In this document: piece by piece, positions 21,711-29,760 of the stretch | Layout: every line of letters begins with the position of its first letter | Numbering within the stretch: position 1 is the first letter of the stretch | Source of the DNA: Mesorhizobium ciceri WSM4083 | Lineage (GTDB): Bacteria; Pseudomonadota; Alphaproteobacteria; Rhizobiales; Rhizobiaceae | Direction of reading: 5' to 3' | Assembly: GCF_000519305.1 (NCBI RefSeq) | Contig: NZ_JAFG01000006.1 | Span: 483,209-547,208, forward strand | DNA length: 64,000 bases | Program-made: the position numbers and the translations under genes | The notes under the pieces: model-generated | Database searches by the model: none | What the model saw: only the letters and a program-made list of their open reading frames with translations | Told to the model about the DNA's origin: nothing

Positions 21711-22289
21711 TCAACGTGCCGTCAGCGCCTTTTCGATCTGTGGCAGTAAGAGATCCCTCGCCGTCTCGGGCGTCAGCGGGCCGACATGTTTGTAGGCGAT
21801 CTTGCCATCCTTGCCGATGACGAAGGTTTCCGGCACACCGTAGACGCCCCAGTCGATCGCCGCGCGGCCCGCTTCGTCGACCCCTATCGCCTGGAACGGA
21901 TTGCCGAGATCGCCGAGGAACCGGCGTGCGTTTTCCGGCCGGTCCTTGTAGTTCAGCGCCGCCATGGTGAAACGCTTGTCCTGCGACAGCGCCAAAAGCA
22001 CCGGGTGCTCTTCGCGGCATGGCGCGCACCACGACGCAAAGACGTTGACCAATGTGACCTTGCCGGCGAAGGTTTTCGAATCGAGCCCCGGCAGGTTTGA
22101 GCCCTCCAGCGCCGGCAGGCTGGTTTGCGGCGCAGGCAGGCCGATCAGGGCCGACGGCACTTCCGAAGCATCGCGTCCCGACAGCAGCTGCGACAGGAAC
22201 AGTCCGGCCAGGCCGAGGAAGATCAACAGCGGCAACAGCACGAACAGGCGACGCGTGCGTGGCGGCGGCGTTTCCGTTTCGGTGCTCAT
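21711..22289 (-). CDS. ccmG: Thiol:disulfide interchange protein CcmG/DsbE
   Basis: Membrane-anchored periplasmic thioredoxin that keeps apocytochrome c haem-binding cysteines reduced. The 192-residue protein starts at 22289, has a single N-terminal transmembrane anchor (LFVLLPLLIFLGLAGLFL) and the redox motif FASWCAPCREEHP, followed by GVPETFVIGKDG with the cis-proline region. Its start overlaps the ccmD stop by 4 bp. Confidence 0.96.
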   Translation of the reverse strand: MSTETETPPPRTRRLFVLLPLLIFLGLAGLFLSQLLSGRDASEVPSALIGLPAPQTSLPALEGSNLPGLDSKTFAGKVTLVNVFASWCAPCREEHPVLLALSQDKRFTMAALNYKDRPENARRFLGDLGNPFQAIGVDEAGRAAIDWGVYGVPETFVIGKDGKIAYKHVGPLTPETARDLLLPQIEKALTAR

Positions 22290-22453
22290 GGCTTGGCGAC
22301 CTTGTCGGAGCGCCGCCGCACTCCGGCCGCTTCCAGTTCGGCGAGTTCGCGCTTGCGTGCCCGCTGGTCGAGCAGGATCCACCCGATCAGCCCGATCAGC
22401 ACCACAGCGGTGATGCCGTAGGCGGCGGTCACGTAAAGTGCATGCGCGCTCAT
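22286..22453 (-). CDS. ccmD: Haem exporter protein CcmD
   Basis: A 55-residue single-span membrane protein read on the minus strand: MSAHALYVTAAYGI, a hydrophobic helix (TAVVLIGLIGWILL), then a basic tail (DQRARKRELAELEAAG). This is the CcmD pattern; CcmD helps release holo-CcmE from CcmABC. It overlaps ccmG by 4 bp (ATGA) and is preceded by a 20-codon frame where ccmC would be expected. Confidence 0.93.
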   Translation of the reverse strand: MSAHALYVTAAYGITAVVLIGLIGWILLDQRARKRELAELEAAGVRRRSDKVAKP

Positions 22454-22512
22454 GCGGCAGGCTCCGCTGACGTGCGGCCTTCCAAACCGATCATGTCGTC
22501 CAGTCTAGACAT
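22450..22512 (-). pseudogene. 20-codon frame, possible in-frame deletion scar of ccmC
   Basis: Between ccmB and ccmD there is only 134 bp. It contains an AAGGGA ribosome site and ATG (22512) opening a 20-residue frame (MSRLDDMIGLEGRTSAEPAA) whose stop overlaps the ccmD start in a GCATGA junction, as a full ccmC would. One reading is that the first and last codons of ccmC survive around an internal deletion. It might equally be an unrelated leader peptide. Confidence 0.3.
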
Positions 22513-22587
22513 GCTTTTCCCTTAGCCTCGCTCGGTCGGCTTCGCAATCGGTCGCCGCGCCGCAGCCTTCGCGCTCATGCGTCCGCT

Positions 22588-23274
22588 TCAATCCGTGCCA
22601 TGCTGCAGCGCCAGCGCCGCCGAGACCGGACCCAGCACGCCAAGAAACAAGGTCAGCGCGGCAAGAATGAGGAAGGGCTGCAGAAACGGATCGGGATTGG
22701 CCGTCGCCCCATAGCTTGCCGAAACGCCGAAGATCAGCACCGGAATGGTCAGTGGCAGCACCAGCACCGAGATCAGCAGCCCGCCACGCGGCAGCGCCAC
22801 CGCCACCGCCGCACCGGCAGCACCGATGAAGGTGATTGCCGGCGTGCCGACCAAAAGGGTCAGCGCCGTGGCGCCGATGCCGAGCGGCTCCATGTTCATG
22901 AACAGCCCGAGCAGGGGGGCAGCGACCACTAGCGGCAGCACGCTGCCCGCCCAATGCGCCAGGCATTTCACCAGCACCGTCAAGGCCAGCATGTGGCGAT
23001 CATTGCCAAGCACCAGGAGATCGAGCGAGCCGTCCTCGCGATCGGCCTGGAACAGCCGGTCGAGCCCGAGCAGACAGGACAGCAGCGCACCGATCCACAG
23101 GATCGCCGGCCCGATGCGGGCCAGCAGCTTCAGGTCCGGCCCTACTCCGAACGGGATGGTGGCGATGACGGCGAGGAAGAAGATGACCCCGGTCAGCGCC
23201 CCGCCGCCGGCACGGATGTTGAGGCGGATGTCGCGGGCGAAGAGGGCTAGCATGATGTGAAATGCCTTTGCCAA
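22588..23274 (-). CDS. ccmB: Haem exporter permease CcmB
   Basis: Membrane subunit of the CcmABCD complex that handles haem for CcmE. The 228-residue protein begins with the amphipathic segment FARDIRLNIRAGG typical of CcmB and has six hydrophobic helices. The FQADREDGSLDLLVLG block is conserved in the family, and the length is complete, so only ccmC is missing from the locus. The start could also be the Met at residue 8 (23253). It is 25 bp after ccmA. Confidence 0.95.
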   Translation of the reverse strand: MAKAFHIMLALFARDIRLNIRAGGGALTGVIFFLAVIATIPFGVGPDLKLLARIGPAILWIGALLSCLLGLDRLFQADREDGSLDLLVLGNDRHMLALTVLVKCLAHWAGSVLPLVVAAPLLGLFMNMEPLGIGATALTLLVGTPAITFIGAAGAAVAVALPRGGLLISVLVLPLTIPVLIFGVSASYGATANPDPFLQPFLILAALTLFLGVLGPVSAALALQHGTD

Positions 23275-23299
23275 GGCACCCCGCCGTAGAGCGCCGACA

Positions 23300-23908
23300 T
23301 CAACCGGCTTCCCCCATCATCAACCCCTTCGCCCCATCCAATCCAAGCGGCAGATGCGTCGCCGCGACAATCATCCCACCATCCGTGCAATGCCTCGTCA
23401 TCAGCCCCGCGAACCGCGCCTCCGAAGCCTTGTCCAGCCCCGCCGTCGGCTCGTCCAGCAGCCACAATGGCCGGTGGCTGACCAGCAGTTTCGCGATCGC
23501 CGCGCGGCGTCGCTGCCCGGTCGATAGATAGCCGAACGGCAGGTGGCCGATGCCGCCAAGCCCGACGGTTTCAAGCGCCTCTTCGACGCCGAGCTGCCCA
23601 TCGCCGTTGAAGTCGCGCCAGAAGCGCAAATTCTCCGCCACGCTGAGCGCCGGCTTCATTGCGTTCTGGTGGCCGAGGTAATGACAGGCCGAGGCAACAG
23701 ACGGAAACGCTTCGCCGCCACCTTCAATCCTCACGCTGCCTTCCGCCAGCGGCAGCAGCCCGGCGATGACCCGCAGCAAGGTCGACTTGCCCGATCCGTT
23801 CGGCCCGGTGACGACAAGGGCTTGACCCTCCTTAAGGGCAAAGCCGATGCCGGAAAACACCGCGTCGCCGCCTCGCTCGCCGCCCAGATTTTCGGCGATC
23901 AGCCGCAT
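23300..23908 (-). CDS. ccmA: Cytochrome c maturation ABC ATPase CcmA
   Basis: ATPase that drives release of haem-loaded CcmE. The 202-residue ABC protein has Walker A GPNGSGKSTLL, the signature LSTGQRRRAAIAKLL and Walker B LWLLDEPTAGLD. The start at 23908 has a GGCGAGGA ribosome site; a longer frame to 23971 lacks family similarity. It is divergent from acnA across a 280-bp spacer containing a candidate Irr box. Confidence 0.96.
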   Translation of the reverse strand: MRLIAENLGGERGGDAVFSGIGFALKEGQALVVTGPNGSGKSTLLRVIAGLLPLAEGSVRIEGGGEAFPSVASACHYLGHQNAMKPALSVAENLRFWRDFNGDGQLGVEEALETVGLGGIGHLPFGYLSTGQRRRAAIAKLLVSHRPLWLLDEPTAGLDKASEARFAGLMTRHCTDGGMIVAATHLPLGLDGAKGLMMGEAG

Positions 23909-23974
23909 TCCTCGCCTGCCCTGAAACCATGTGTCGCGGTCGCTGCCGCATCGCACAAAATTGCTTTCCAACTG

Positions 23975-23991
23975 TCTAGAACTATTCCAGA
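23975..23991. promoter_or_regulatory. Candidate iron control element (Irr box)
   Basis: TCTAGAACTATTCCAGA is a near-perfect dyad (7-bp arms, 6 of 7 matching, 3-bp centre). It matches the rhizobial ICE consensus TTTAGAA-N3-TTCTAAA at 11 of 14 defined positions. It lies between the divergent ccmA and acnA genes. Irr control of acnA under low iron is known in Bradyrhizobium, which supports but does not prove the assignment. Confidence 0.5.
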
Positions 23992-24188
23992 AAATTCTCT
24001 ATATGCGGTGCATCCGTGCCAGCGGTCGGCACGGGAACAGAATTAGCGCCGAACCAGCGCACGCGCCGCCTTGAACGGCTCGGGTTGCTTGGGAACGGAC
24101 AGCGGAAATGGCCGTACCCGCACCTTTGCGCGTGATTGCATGCCATCGGCGTCCGTTCCCTTTCAGGCTGAACAGACAAGGATCGCAC

Positions 24189-26879
24189 GTGTCAAAATCC
24201 CTCGACAGTTTCAATTGCCGCCGCACGCTGACCGCAGGCGGCGCGGAGTATGCCTATTTCGACCTCATCGAGGCCGAGAAGAACGGCCTCACCGGCATCT
24301 CTCAGTTGCCCTATTCGATGAAGGTGCTGCTGGAAAACCTGCTGCGCAACGAGGACGGCCGCTCCGTCACCAAGGAATCGATCCAGGCGGTTGCCGGCTG
24401 GTTGACCGACAAGGGCACCGCCGGCGTCGAGATCGCCTATCGCCCGGCCCGCGTGCTGATGCAGGATTTCACCGGCGTTCCGGCCGTGGTCGACCTTGCC
24501 GCGATGCGCGACGCCATGGCCTCGCTCGGCGGCGACCCGCAGAAGATCAACCCGCTGGTGCCGGTCGACCTCGTCATCGACCATTCCGTCATCGTCGATG
24601 AATTCGGCACGCCGATGGCCTTCGCTCGCAATGTCGAGCTCGAATATGAGCGCAACGAGGAGCGCTACAAATTCCTCAAATGGGGCCAGCAGGCGTTCCG
24701 CAACTTCCGCGTCGTGCCGCCCGGCACAGGCATCTGCCACCAGGTCAACCTCGAATATCTCGGCCAGGTGGTATGGACCAACACCGAGGATGGCGAAACA
24801 ACCGCCTATCCCGACACTTGCGTCGGCACCGATTCGCACACCACCATGATCAACGGCCTTGGCGTGCTCGGCTGGGGCGTCGGCGGCATTGAGGCTGAAG
24901 CCGCCATGCTCGGCCAGCCCGTCTCCATGCTTTTGCCTGAGGTGATCGGCTTCCGCCTCACCGGCAGGCTCAAAGAGGGCGTCACCGCCACCGACCTCGT
25001 GCTCACCGTCACCCAGATGCTGCGCAAGAAGGGCGTCGTCGGCAAGTTCGTCGAGTTCTTCGGGCCGGGCCTCTCCAACATGACGCTGGCCGACCGCGCC
25101 ACCATCGGCAACATGGCGCCCGAATATGGCGCCACCTGCGGCTTCTTCCCGGTCGACTCGGAAACCATCCGCTATCTCACAATGTCCGGCCGCAGCGAGG
25201 ACCGCATCGCGCTGGTCGAAGCCTATGCCAAGGCGCAAGGGTTGTGGCGTGAGACCGGCTCGACCGATCCGGTGTTCACCGATCTGCTCGAGCTGGAACT
25301 TGGCTCCGTCGTGCCGTCGATGGCCGGACCCAAGCGGCCCGAGGGCCGCGTCGCCCTGGAAGGCATTCCGGAAGGTTTCGCCAAGGCGATGGAGACCGAA
25401 TACAAGAAGGCCGCCGAAATCTCCAAACGCTACGCAGTCGAAGGCACCGACCATGATCTCGGCCATGGCGACGTCGTCATCGCCGCCATCACTTCGTGCA
25501 CCAACACCTCGAACCCGAGCGTGCTGATCGGCGCCGGCCTCCTGGCCCGCAACGCCAACCGCCTCGGTTTGAAGCAGAAGCCGTGGGTGAAGACTTCGCT
25601 GGCGCCGGGCAGCCAGGTGGTCGCCGAGTATCTGGAAAAATCCGGCCTGCAGAAGGAACTCGATCAGATCGGCTTCAACCTGGTCGGCTTCGGCTGCACC
25701 ACCTGCATCGGCAATTCCGGCCCGCTGCCGGCGCCGATCTCGAAGACCATCAACGACAAGGGCCTGATCGCTGCCGCGGTCTTGTCCGGCAACCGCAACT
25801 TCGAAGGCCGCGTCTCGCCCGACGTGCAGGCCAACTATCTGGCCTCGCCGCCGCTGGTCGTCGCGCACGCGCTGGCCGGCACCGTCACCAAGGACCTGAC
25901 CACCGAGCCGCTCGGCGAGGACAAGAACGGCGAGCCGGTCTACCTCAAGGATATCTGGCCGAGCTCGGCCGAGATCCAGGAGTTCATCGAGAAGAACGTC
26001 ACCCGCGAGCTGTTCGCCCGCAAATATGCCGACGTCTTCAAGGGCGACGAGTACTGGCAGAACGTCAAGGCGCCGGAAGGCCAGACCTATGCCTGGGACG
26101 ACAACTCGACCTATGTGCAGAACCCGCCCTATTTCGCCGGCATGACGTCAGGTTTCGGCAAGATCGGCGACATCAAGGGCGCCCGCGTGCTCGGCCTGTT
26201 CGGCGACAAGATCACCACCGACCACATTTCGCCGGCGGGTTCGATCAAGGCGGCCTCGCCGGCCGGCAAATACCTCACTGATCACGGTGTCGGCGTCGCC
26301 GACTTCAATCAGTACGGCACGCGGCGGGGCAATCACGAGGTAATGATGCGCGGCACCTTCGCCAACATCCGCATCCGCAACCACATGCTGGGCGAGAATG
26401 GCCGCGAGGGCGGCTACACCATCCACTACCCGTCGAAGGAAGAGGAATCGATCTACGACGCGGCGATGGAATACAAAAGGGAAGGCGTGCCGCTGGTCGT
26501 CTTCGCCGGCGTCGAATACGGCAACGGCTCGTCGCGCGACTGGGCGGCCAAGGGAACCAATCTCCTTGGTGTCCGCGCGGTCATCGCCCAGTCCTTCGAG
26601 CGCATCCATCGCTCGAACCTGGTCGGCATGGGCGTTATCCCCTTCGTCTTCGAGGAAGGCACCTCATGGGCATCGCTCAACCTCAAGGGAGACGAGCTGG
26701 TCGAGATCGACGGGCTGAGCACCATCAAACCGCGCCAGACGATGATCGCCAAGGTCACCTATGGCGACGGTACGGTGAAGAATGTGCCGATCATCTGCCG
26801 CATCGATACGCTGGATGAGCTCGATTACTTCAAGAACGGCGGCATCCTGCAATACGTGCTGCGCGATCTGGCAGCTTAG
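24189..26879 (+). CDS. acnA: Aconitate hydratase A
   Basis: 4Fe-4S aconitase of the AcnA/IRP1 type, interconverting citrate and isocitrate. I chose GTG at 24189, after AAGGA, giving 896 residues and the family N-terminus SKSLDSF; the longer frame to 24108 is unlike the family. The three cluster cysteines fall at residue 437 (SCTNTSNP) and 503 and 506 ([10 protein letters not shown]), the same numbers as in animal IRP1. RNA binding is known for some homologues. An Irr-like box lies upstream. Confidence 0.97.
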   Translation: MSKSLDSFNCRRTLTAGGAEYAYFDLIEAEKNGLTGISQLPYSMKVLLENLLRNEDGRSVTKESIQAVAGWLTDKGTAGVEIAYRPARVLMQDFTGVPAVVDLAAMRDAMASLGGDPQKINPLVPVDLVIDHSVIVDEFGTPMAFARNVELEYERNEERYKFLKWGQQAFRNFRVVPPGTGICHQVNLEYLGQVVWTNTEDGETTAYPDTCVGTDSHTTMINGLGVLGWGVGGIEAEAAMLGQPVSMLLPEVIGFRLTGRLKEGVTATDLVLTVTQMLRKKGVVGKFVEFFGPGLSNMTLADRATIGNMAPEYGATCGFFPVDSETIRYLTMSGRSEDRIALVEAYAKAQGLWRETGSTDPVFTDLLELELGSVVPSMAGPKRPEGRVALEGIPEGFAKAMETEYKKAAEISKRYAVEGTDHDLGHGDVVIAAITSCTNTSNPSVLIGAGLLARNANRLGLKQKPWVKTSLAPGSQVVAEYLEKSGLQKELDQIGFNLVGFGCTTCIGNSGPLPAPISKTINDKGLIAAAVLSGNRNFEGRVSPDVQANYLASPPLVVAHALAGTVTKDLTTEPLGEDKNGEPVYLKDIWPSSAEIQEFIEKNVTRELFARKYADVFKGDEYWQNVKAPEGQTYAWDDNSTYVQNPPYFAGMTSGFGKIGDIKGARVLGLFGDKITTDHISPAGSIKAASPAGKYLTDHGVGVADFNQYGTRRGNHEVMMRGTFANIRIRNHMLGENGREGGYTIHYPSKEEESIYDAAMEYKREGVPLVVFAGVEYGNGSSRDWAAKGTNLLGVRAVIAQSFERIHRSNLVGMGVIPFVFEEGTSWASLNLKGDELVEIDGLSTIKPRQTMIAKVTYGDGTVKNVPIICRIDTLDELDYFKNGGILQYVLRDLAA

Positions 26880-26883
26880 TACG

Positions 26884-26988
26884 GGAGTAAGGGAGTAGGT
26901 CAGTAAGGGAGTAGGGAAGGTGAAGACCTATTCCCCTATTCCCCTATTCCCCTATTCCCCTATTCCCCTATTCCCCTATTCCCTACCT
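26884..26988. repeat. Octamer tandem repeat hairpin after acnA
   Basis: Four or five purine 8-mers (GGGAGTAA type, 26884-26920) are followed by six exact copies of TATTCCCC (26929-26976) and one variant. The two arms can pair. The pyrimidine arm runs into the coding end of the ceramidase-like gene on the minus strand, where it specifies the last residues and stop. Confidence 0.85.
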
Positions 26989-27646
26989 TCGGCTTCCCGA
27001 ACCGCGCCGCGGCGGCCAACAACACACCCAGCATCAGACCGTTGAGGATGTGCCAGAGGAAGTGCGTTCCAAGCGGAAAACTGCCGCAGACCACCGGATC
27101 GATCATCCGGCAGACAACGGACACGACGAAGATCGCCGATCCCGCCAGATTATACCAGCCGGCGCGATTGCCGCTGGCCGCCACCAGCGCACCGAAGAAG
27201 GCGAGCGCCAGGAACGGCGGCAGATAGCCCGTCGTGCCGTTCGACGCCTGGCGCAGCCAGTCCGGCACGGCCAGGGTTATCGCCCCGGCAATCACATAGA
27301 AGGCGATGAAGATGGCGATGGCTTTGCCCCATCGCATGCCGAGGAAGCGACGCAGATTGAACAGCGTGTAGGCCAGCGTGAAGCCGGCGATTGGCAGCAC
27401 GTCGGCCCACACTGTGCCCTTGGTGGCAAAGGTGTGGAAGATCGTCGAGCCGATGCCGATCGCCACCACCCACCAGGCCAGCACCTCGGCGAAGGCGCCG
27501 GTGCCCAGCCTTCGCACCTCGCGCACGCCCCACAGGCCGGCGGCGATGAAGGCGAGGTTGGTCAGGGCGTTGACCGGCTCGGACCAGAATTCCGGGCCGG
27601 TCCGCTCGCAATAGAGGTCGACCGGCGCCAAAAACGTTTGCCACAT
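26960..27646 (-). CDS. Ceramidase-family membrane protein
   Basis: A 228-residue protein with about seven hydrophobic helices, resembling alkaline ceramidases and the CREST superfamily. Visible motifs are DLYCERTGPEFWSEPVNALTN at the N-terminus, STIFHTFAT, an aspartate in the ADVLP segment and HFLWHILNG near the C-terminus, which supply the Ser/His/Asp/His metal-site pattern. The role in bacteria is unclear. The last few residues (GNRGIGE) are encoded by an octamer repeat array, so the C-terminus may vary with repeat number. Confidence 0.85.
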   Translation of the reverse strand: MWQTFLAPVDLYCERTGPEFWSEPVNALTNLAFIAAGLWGVREVRRLGTGAFAEVLAWWVVAIGIGSTIFHTFATKGTVWADVLPIAGFTLAYTLFNLRRFLGMRWGKAIAIFIAFYVIAGAITLAVPDWLRQASNGTTGYLPPFLALAFFGALVAASGNRAGWYNLAGSAIFVVSVVCRMIDPVVCGSFPLGTHFLWHILNGLMLGVLLAAAARFGKPKVGNRGIGE

Positions 27647-27818
27647 CGTGATTGTCGCCCGAATCGGTTTCTATCCTGAAGCGCAGATCCTTCCTATTGC
27701 GGGGTTGCGGTCGGCTGCAATGGCAAAATTTCACCGCAACGTGACTTCCCGTTGACTTCCGCTTCTGCCACATATTTTAGCAATCAAGATAAAGCCGGCA
27801 CCACCGGCGGGAATCGGA

Positions 27819-28619
27819 ATGGCCATGGCCTCGCGAAAACCATTGTGGCTGGCAGCTCTTGCGCTGGCCTTCTCGGCGTCTGCCGGCGCCGGGCATGCCG
27901 GCGAATCCGATCGCGCCCATGCCGACCGGGTCCAGATCGACAGGCCCCAGATCGACAAGCCATTGGGCGTGGTGGAGCTGTTCACCAGCCAGGGCTGCAG
28001 TTCCTGCCCGCCGGCCGATACGCTGTTCTCCGAACTTGCCGCCAAGGAAGATATCGTCGCGCTCGCCTATCACGTCGACTATTGGGACTATCTTGGCTGG
28101 CAGGACACGCTGGGCCGCAAGGAGAACACCGAGCGGCAATACGACTATATGCGCGCCTTCGGCAGCCGCTCCGTCTATACGCCGCAGGCCGTCATCAATG
28201 GCCGCGTCCACGTCAACGGCGCCAGCCGCGGCGAGGTCGATGGCGCGCTCGCCCGCATGGCCAAGAGCGGCGAAGGCATGCGCGTCGCCGTCAAGGTCAG
28301 CCGCACCAGCGACCGCGTGACGATCGACGCCGGCGATGCCGGCAACGGCCCCAGCGACGCCCACGTCGTCATCGTCTATTTCGACCCGCCGCAGACGGTC
28401 AAGGTCGGCGAGGGCGAGAATACCGGCCGCAAGATGACCTACTGGAACGCCGTCACCGGCATCCAGACCGCCGGCATGTGGCATGGCAAGGCACAGCGCT
28501 ACGAACTGCCGATGAGCGAGATTGCCAAAAAGGGCGGCTGCGCCGTGCTGCTGCAGTCGGTCGGCAAGGACGGCATGCCCGGTCCGATTCTCGGCGCCGC
28601 GTTCATCCACAGGCCTTAA
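27819..28619 (+). CDS. DUF1223 secreted thioredoxin-like protein
   Basis: A 266-residue exported protein of the DUF1223 family. A signal peptide (LWLAALALAFSASAGAGHAG) is followed by VVELFTSQGCSSCPPAD, a thioredoxin-like CxxC site, then YHVDYWDYLGWQD and YTPQAVINGR, all characteristic blocks. The function is unknown; a periplasmic redox role is suggested by the CSSC motif. The start may be 27819 or the second ATG six bases on. Confidence 0.9.
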   Translation: MAMASRKPLWLAALALAFSASAGAGHAGESDRAHADRVQIDRPQIDKPLGVVELFTSQGCSSCPPADTLFSELAAKEDIVALAYHVDYWDYLGWQDTLGRKENTERQYDYMRAFGSRSVYTPQAVINGRVHVNGASRGEVDGALARMAKSGEGMRVAVKVSRTSDRVTIDAGDAGNGPSDAHVVIVYFDPPQTVKVGEGENTGRKMTYWNAVTGIQTAGMWHGKAQRYELPMSEIAKKGGCAVLLQSVGKDGMPGPILGAAFIHRP

Positions 28620-28850
28620 GGCCTTCTTTCCTTCTCCCCTTGTGGGGCGAGCAGCCGGTTCGTCGAAGGCGAATTCATCGTGCCGGCGGCACGATGAAGG
28701 CCGGCGAACGCCGGGACGCTGCGAAGCAGCGCGGACCCGGCAGGGTGGATCGACTAACCACGCCCGGCCCTTCGCAGGCTCAGGGCGTTCGAAGCTCGAA
28801 AAGCCAAGCAATTGGCTTTTCGTTCGCTGCGCGAACCGCTTCTCACCCAA
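28620..28850. other. Intergenic region with degenerate hairpin repeats
   Basis: No gene seen. The stretch contains several short inverted repeats, including TTCATCGTGCC with GGCACGATGAA, GCTGCGAAGCAGC, and AAAAGCCAA with TTGGCTTTT. It looks like a mosaic of decayed intergenic elements of the kind scattered through this window. Confidence 0.6.
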
Positions 28851-28885
28851 TAAAAAACCGACGTCAGCTTGCTTCTGACGTCGGT
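28851..28885 (-). terminator. Intrinsic terminator on the minus strand
   Basis: A perfect 10-bp stem, CCGACGTCAG (28858-28867) with CTGACGTCGG (28875-28884), extended by one A-T pair, with a 7-nt loop. On the minus strand it is followed by six T residues. No minus-strand coding gene ends here, so it implies a non-coding minus-strand transcript. Confidence 0.75.
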
Positions 28886-29050
28886 CATTTAGGTTTTGGG
28901 ATCGTCGCACCCGGTTCTTCCGAGGAAGAACCGAGGTTGGTTCGATCCGACGCAGACCCGTGGGCGGGGGGCTTGGGGTTTACGAGCCGGTGCCGGACCG
29001 AACCGTCTCAGGCAACACCGGTAAATTCGTCGGACATTGGGGCATGAGCG
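28851..29050 (-). ncRNA. Candidate structured small RNA
   Basis: The minus strand from about 29050 leads to the terminator at 28851-28885. Within it are a branched hairpin (CCGGTG at 28987-28992 with CACCGG at 29016-29021, plus outer TTTA/TAAA) and a perfect 9-bp hairpin (CGGTTCTTC 28912-28920 with GAAGAACCG 28925-28933, 4-nt loop). No convincing protein frame is present. I could not match it to a known family (6S, SRP, tmRNA and RNase P motifs are absent). The 5' end is a guess. Confidence 0.4.
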
Positions 29051-29225
29051 CGGATAAAAAAAGGCAGAAATGTGGCGGAACATCACCAATTCCAACACGG
29101 CGTTTCATAAAAGTGACTGGACGTTGCGGAAACAGCGCGGCGCGGGGCTCGGTTCGCCGGGCTTGCAATTCAGTCGCGAACACGCCAACTTTGGTTGGCA
29201 AAGATTCATTTTGAAGGATCGAGGC

Positions 29226-29612
29226 ATGACCGATGACAGCGGCGGGACGGGGGATGGAGACGCATCCGCAATATTGATCCCGCTGCACGAGGCACGACGC
29301 GAACGTCTCGATCAGCCGGTGCGGTTCGACCGGCGCGAGCTGGACCAGATTCTCAGGCTCTACGGACGCATGGTCGCCGCCAATGAATGGCGCGACTATG
29401 CCATCGATCATCTCACCGACCGCGCTGTGTTTTCCGTATTCCGCCGCACCAGCGAAGTGCCGCTGTTCCAGATCGTCAAGGATCCGAAGCTGGCCCGCAA
29501 GCAGGGCGCCTTTGCCGTCATCGCCGCCGGCGGCCGCATCTTGAAGCGCGGCCAGGAACTCGGTCGCGTGCTTGGTGTGTTCGACAGCAAGCTCAAGGTT
29601 GTAGAGGCTTGA
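29226..29612 (+). CDS. DUF2794 family protein
   Basis: A 128-residue soluble protein matching the alphaproteobacterial DUF2794 pattern: FDRRELDQILRLYGRMVAAN, EWRDYAIDHL and a C-terminal VPLFQIVKDPKLARKQGAF. Its function is unknown. The start at 29226 follows a GAGG ribosome site; the frame is open 52 codons further upstream, but that region overlaps the structured intergenic DNA and has no coding look. Confidence 0.85.
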   Translation: MTDDSGGTGDGDASAILIPLHEARRERLDQPVRFDRRELDQILRLYGRMVAANEWRDYAIDHLTDRAVFSVFRRTSEVPLFQIVKDPKLARKQGAFAVIAAGGRILKRGQELGRVLGVFDSKLKVVEA

Positions 29613-29760
29613 GCTGGGGAATTAGAGCAGGGGAATTGAGGAACTGGAGAATTGATGAGTTGAAGAAAAGGCTCGGCGTCTGACACAACCCACCTTCTTC
29701 TTTTATTCTTTTGTTTCTCAATTCTTCAGTTCTCCAATTCTCCAATTCCTCATTTCACCC
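29613..29760. repeat. Octamer-repeat long hairpin after DUF2794 gene
   Basis: The plus strand has units such as GGGGAATT, GAGGAACT, GGAGAATT and GATGAGTT (29616-29668), a spacer, then complementary units such as CAATTCTT, CAGTTCTC and CAATTCTC (29716-29752). This is the third case of the purine-arm/pyrimidine-arm octamer design, with a different unit from those at 6322 and 26884. The pyrimidine arm reaches the stop region of the GNAT gene. Confidence 0.75.

Noticed and set aside
22522..22578. An 18-codon frame directly after ccmB (MSAKAAARRPIAKPTERG)
   Set aside because: Too short, with no clear ribosome site and no known counterpart; may be chance in the residual spacer.
23999..24188. Upstream ATG extension of acnA from 24108
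   Set aside because: The extra 27 residues do not fit the family and a GTG with AAGGA spacing gives the conserved N-terminus.
24192..25868. A 558-codon frame antisense to acnA
   Set aside because: Antisense shadow of a strongly supported gene, with no recognisable domain.
26929..26984. Regular short repeats that might be taken for a CRISPR array
   Set aside because: The unit is 8 bp in direct tandem with no spacers and there are no cas genes.
28931..28956. GGTTCGATCC resembling a tRNA T-loop on the plus strand
   Set aside because: The flanking bases do not form the 5-bp T stem and no acceptor, D or anticodon arms are found around it.
28889..29098. A 69-codon minus-strand frame in the candidate RNA region
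   Set aside because: Cys/Arg/Pro-rich composition, no ribosome site, and it spans strong hairpins; a non-coding transcript explains the terminator better.
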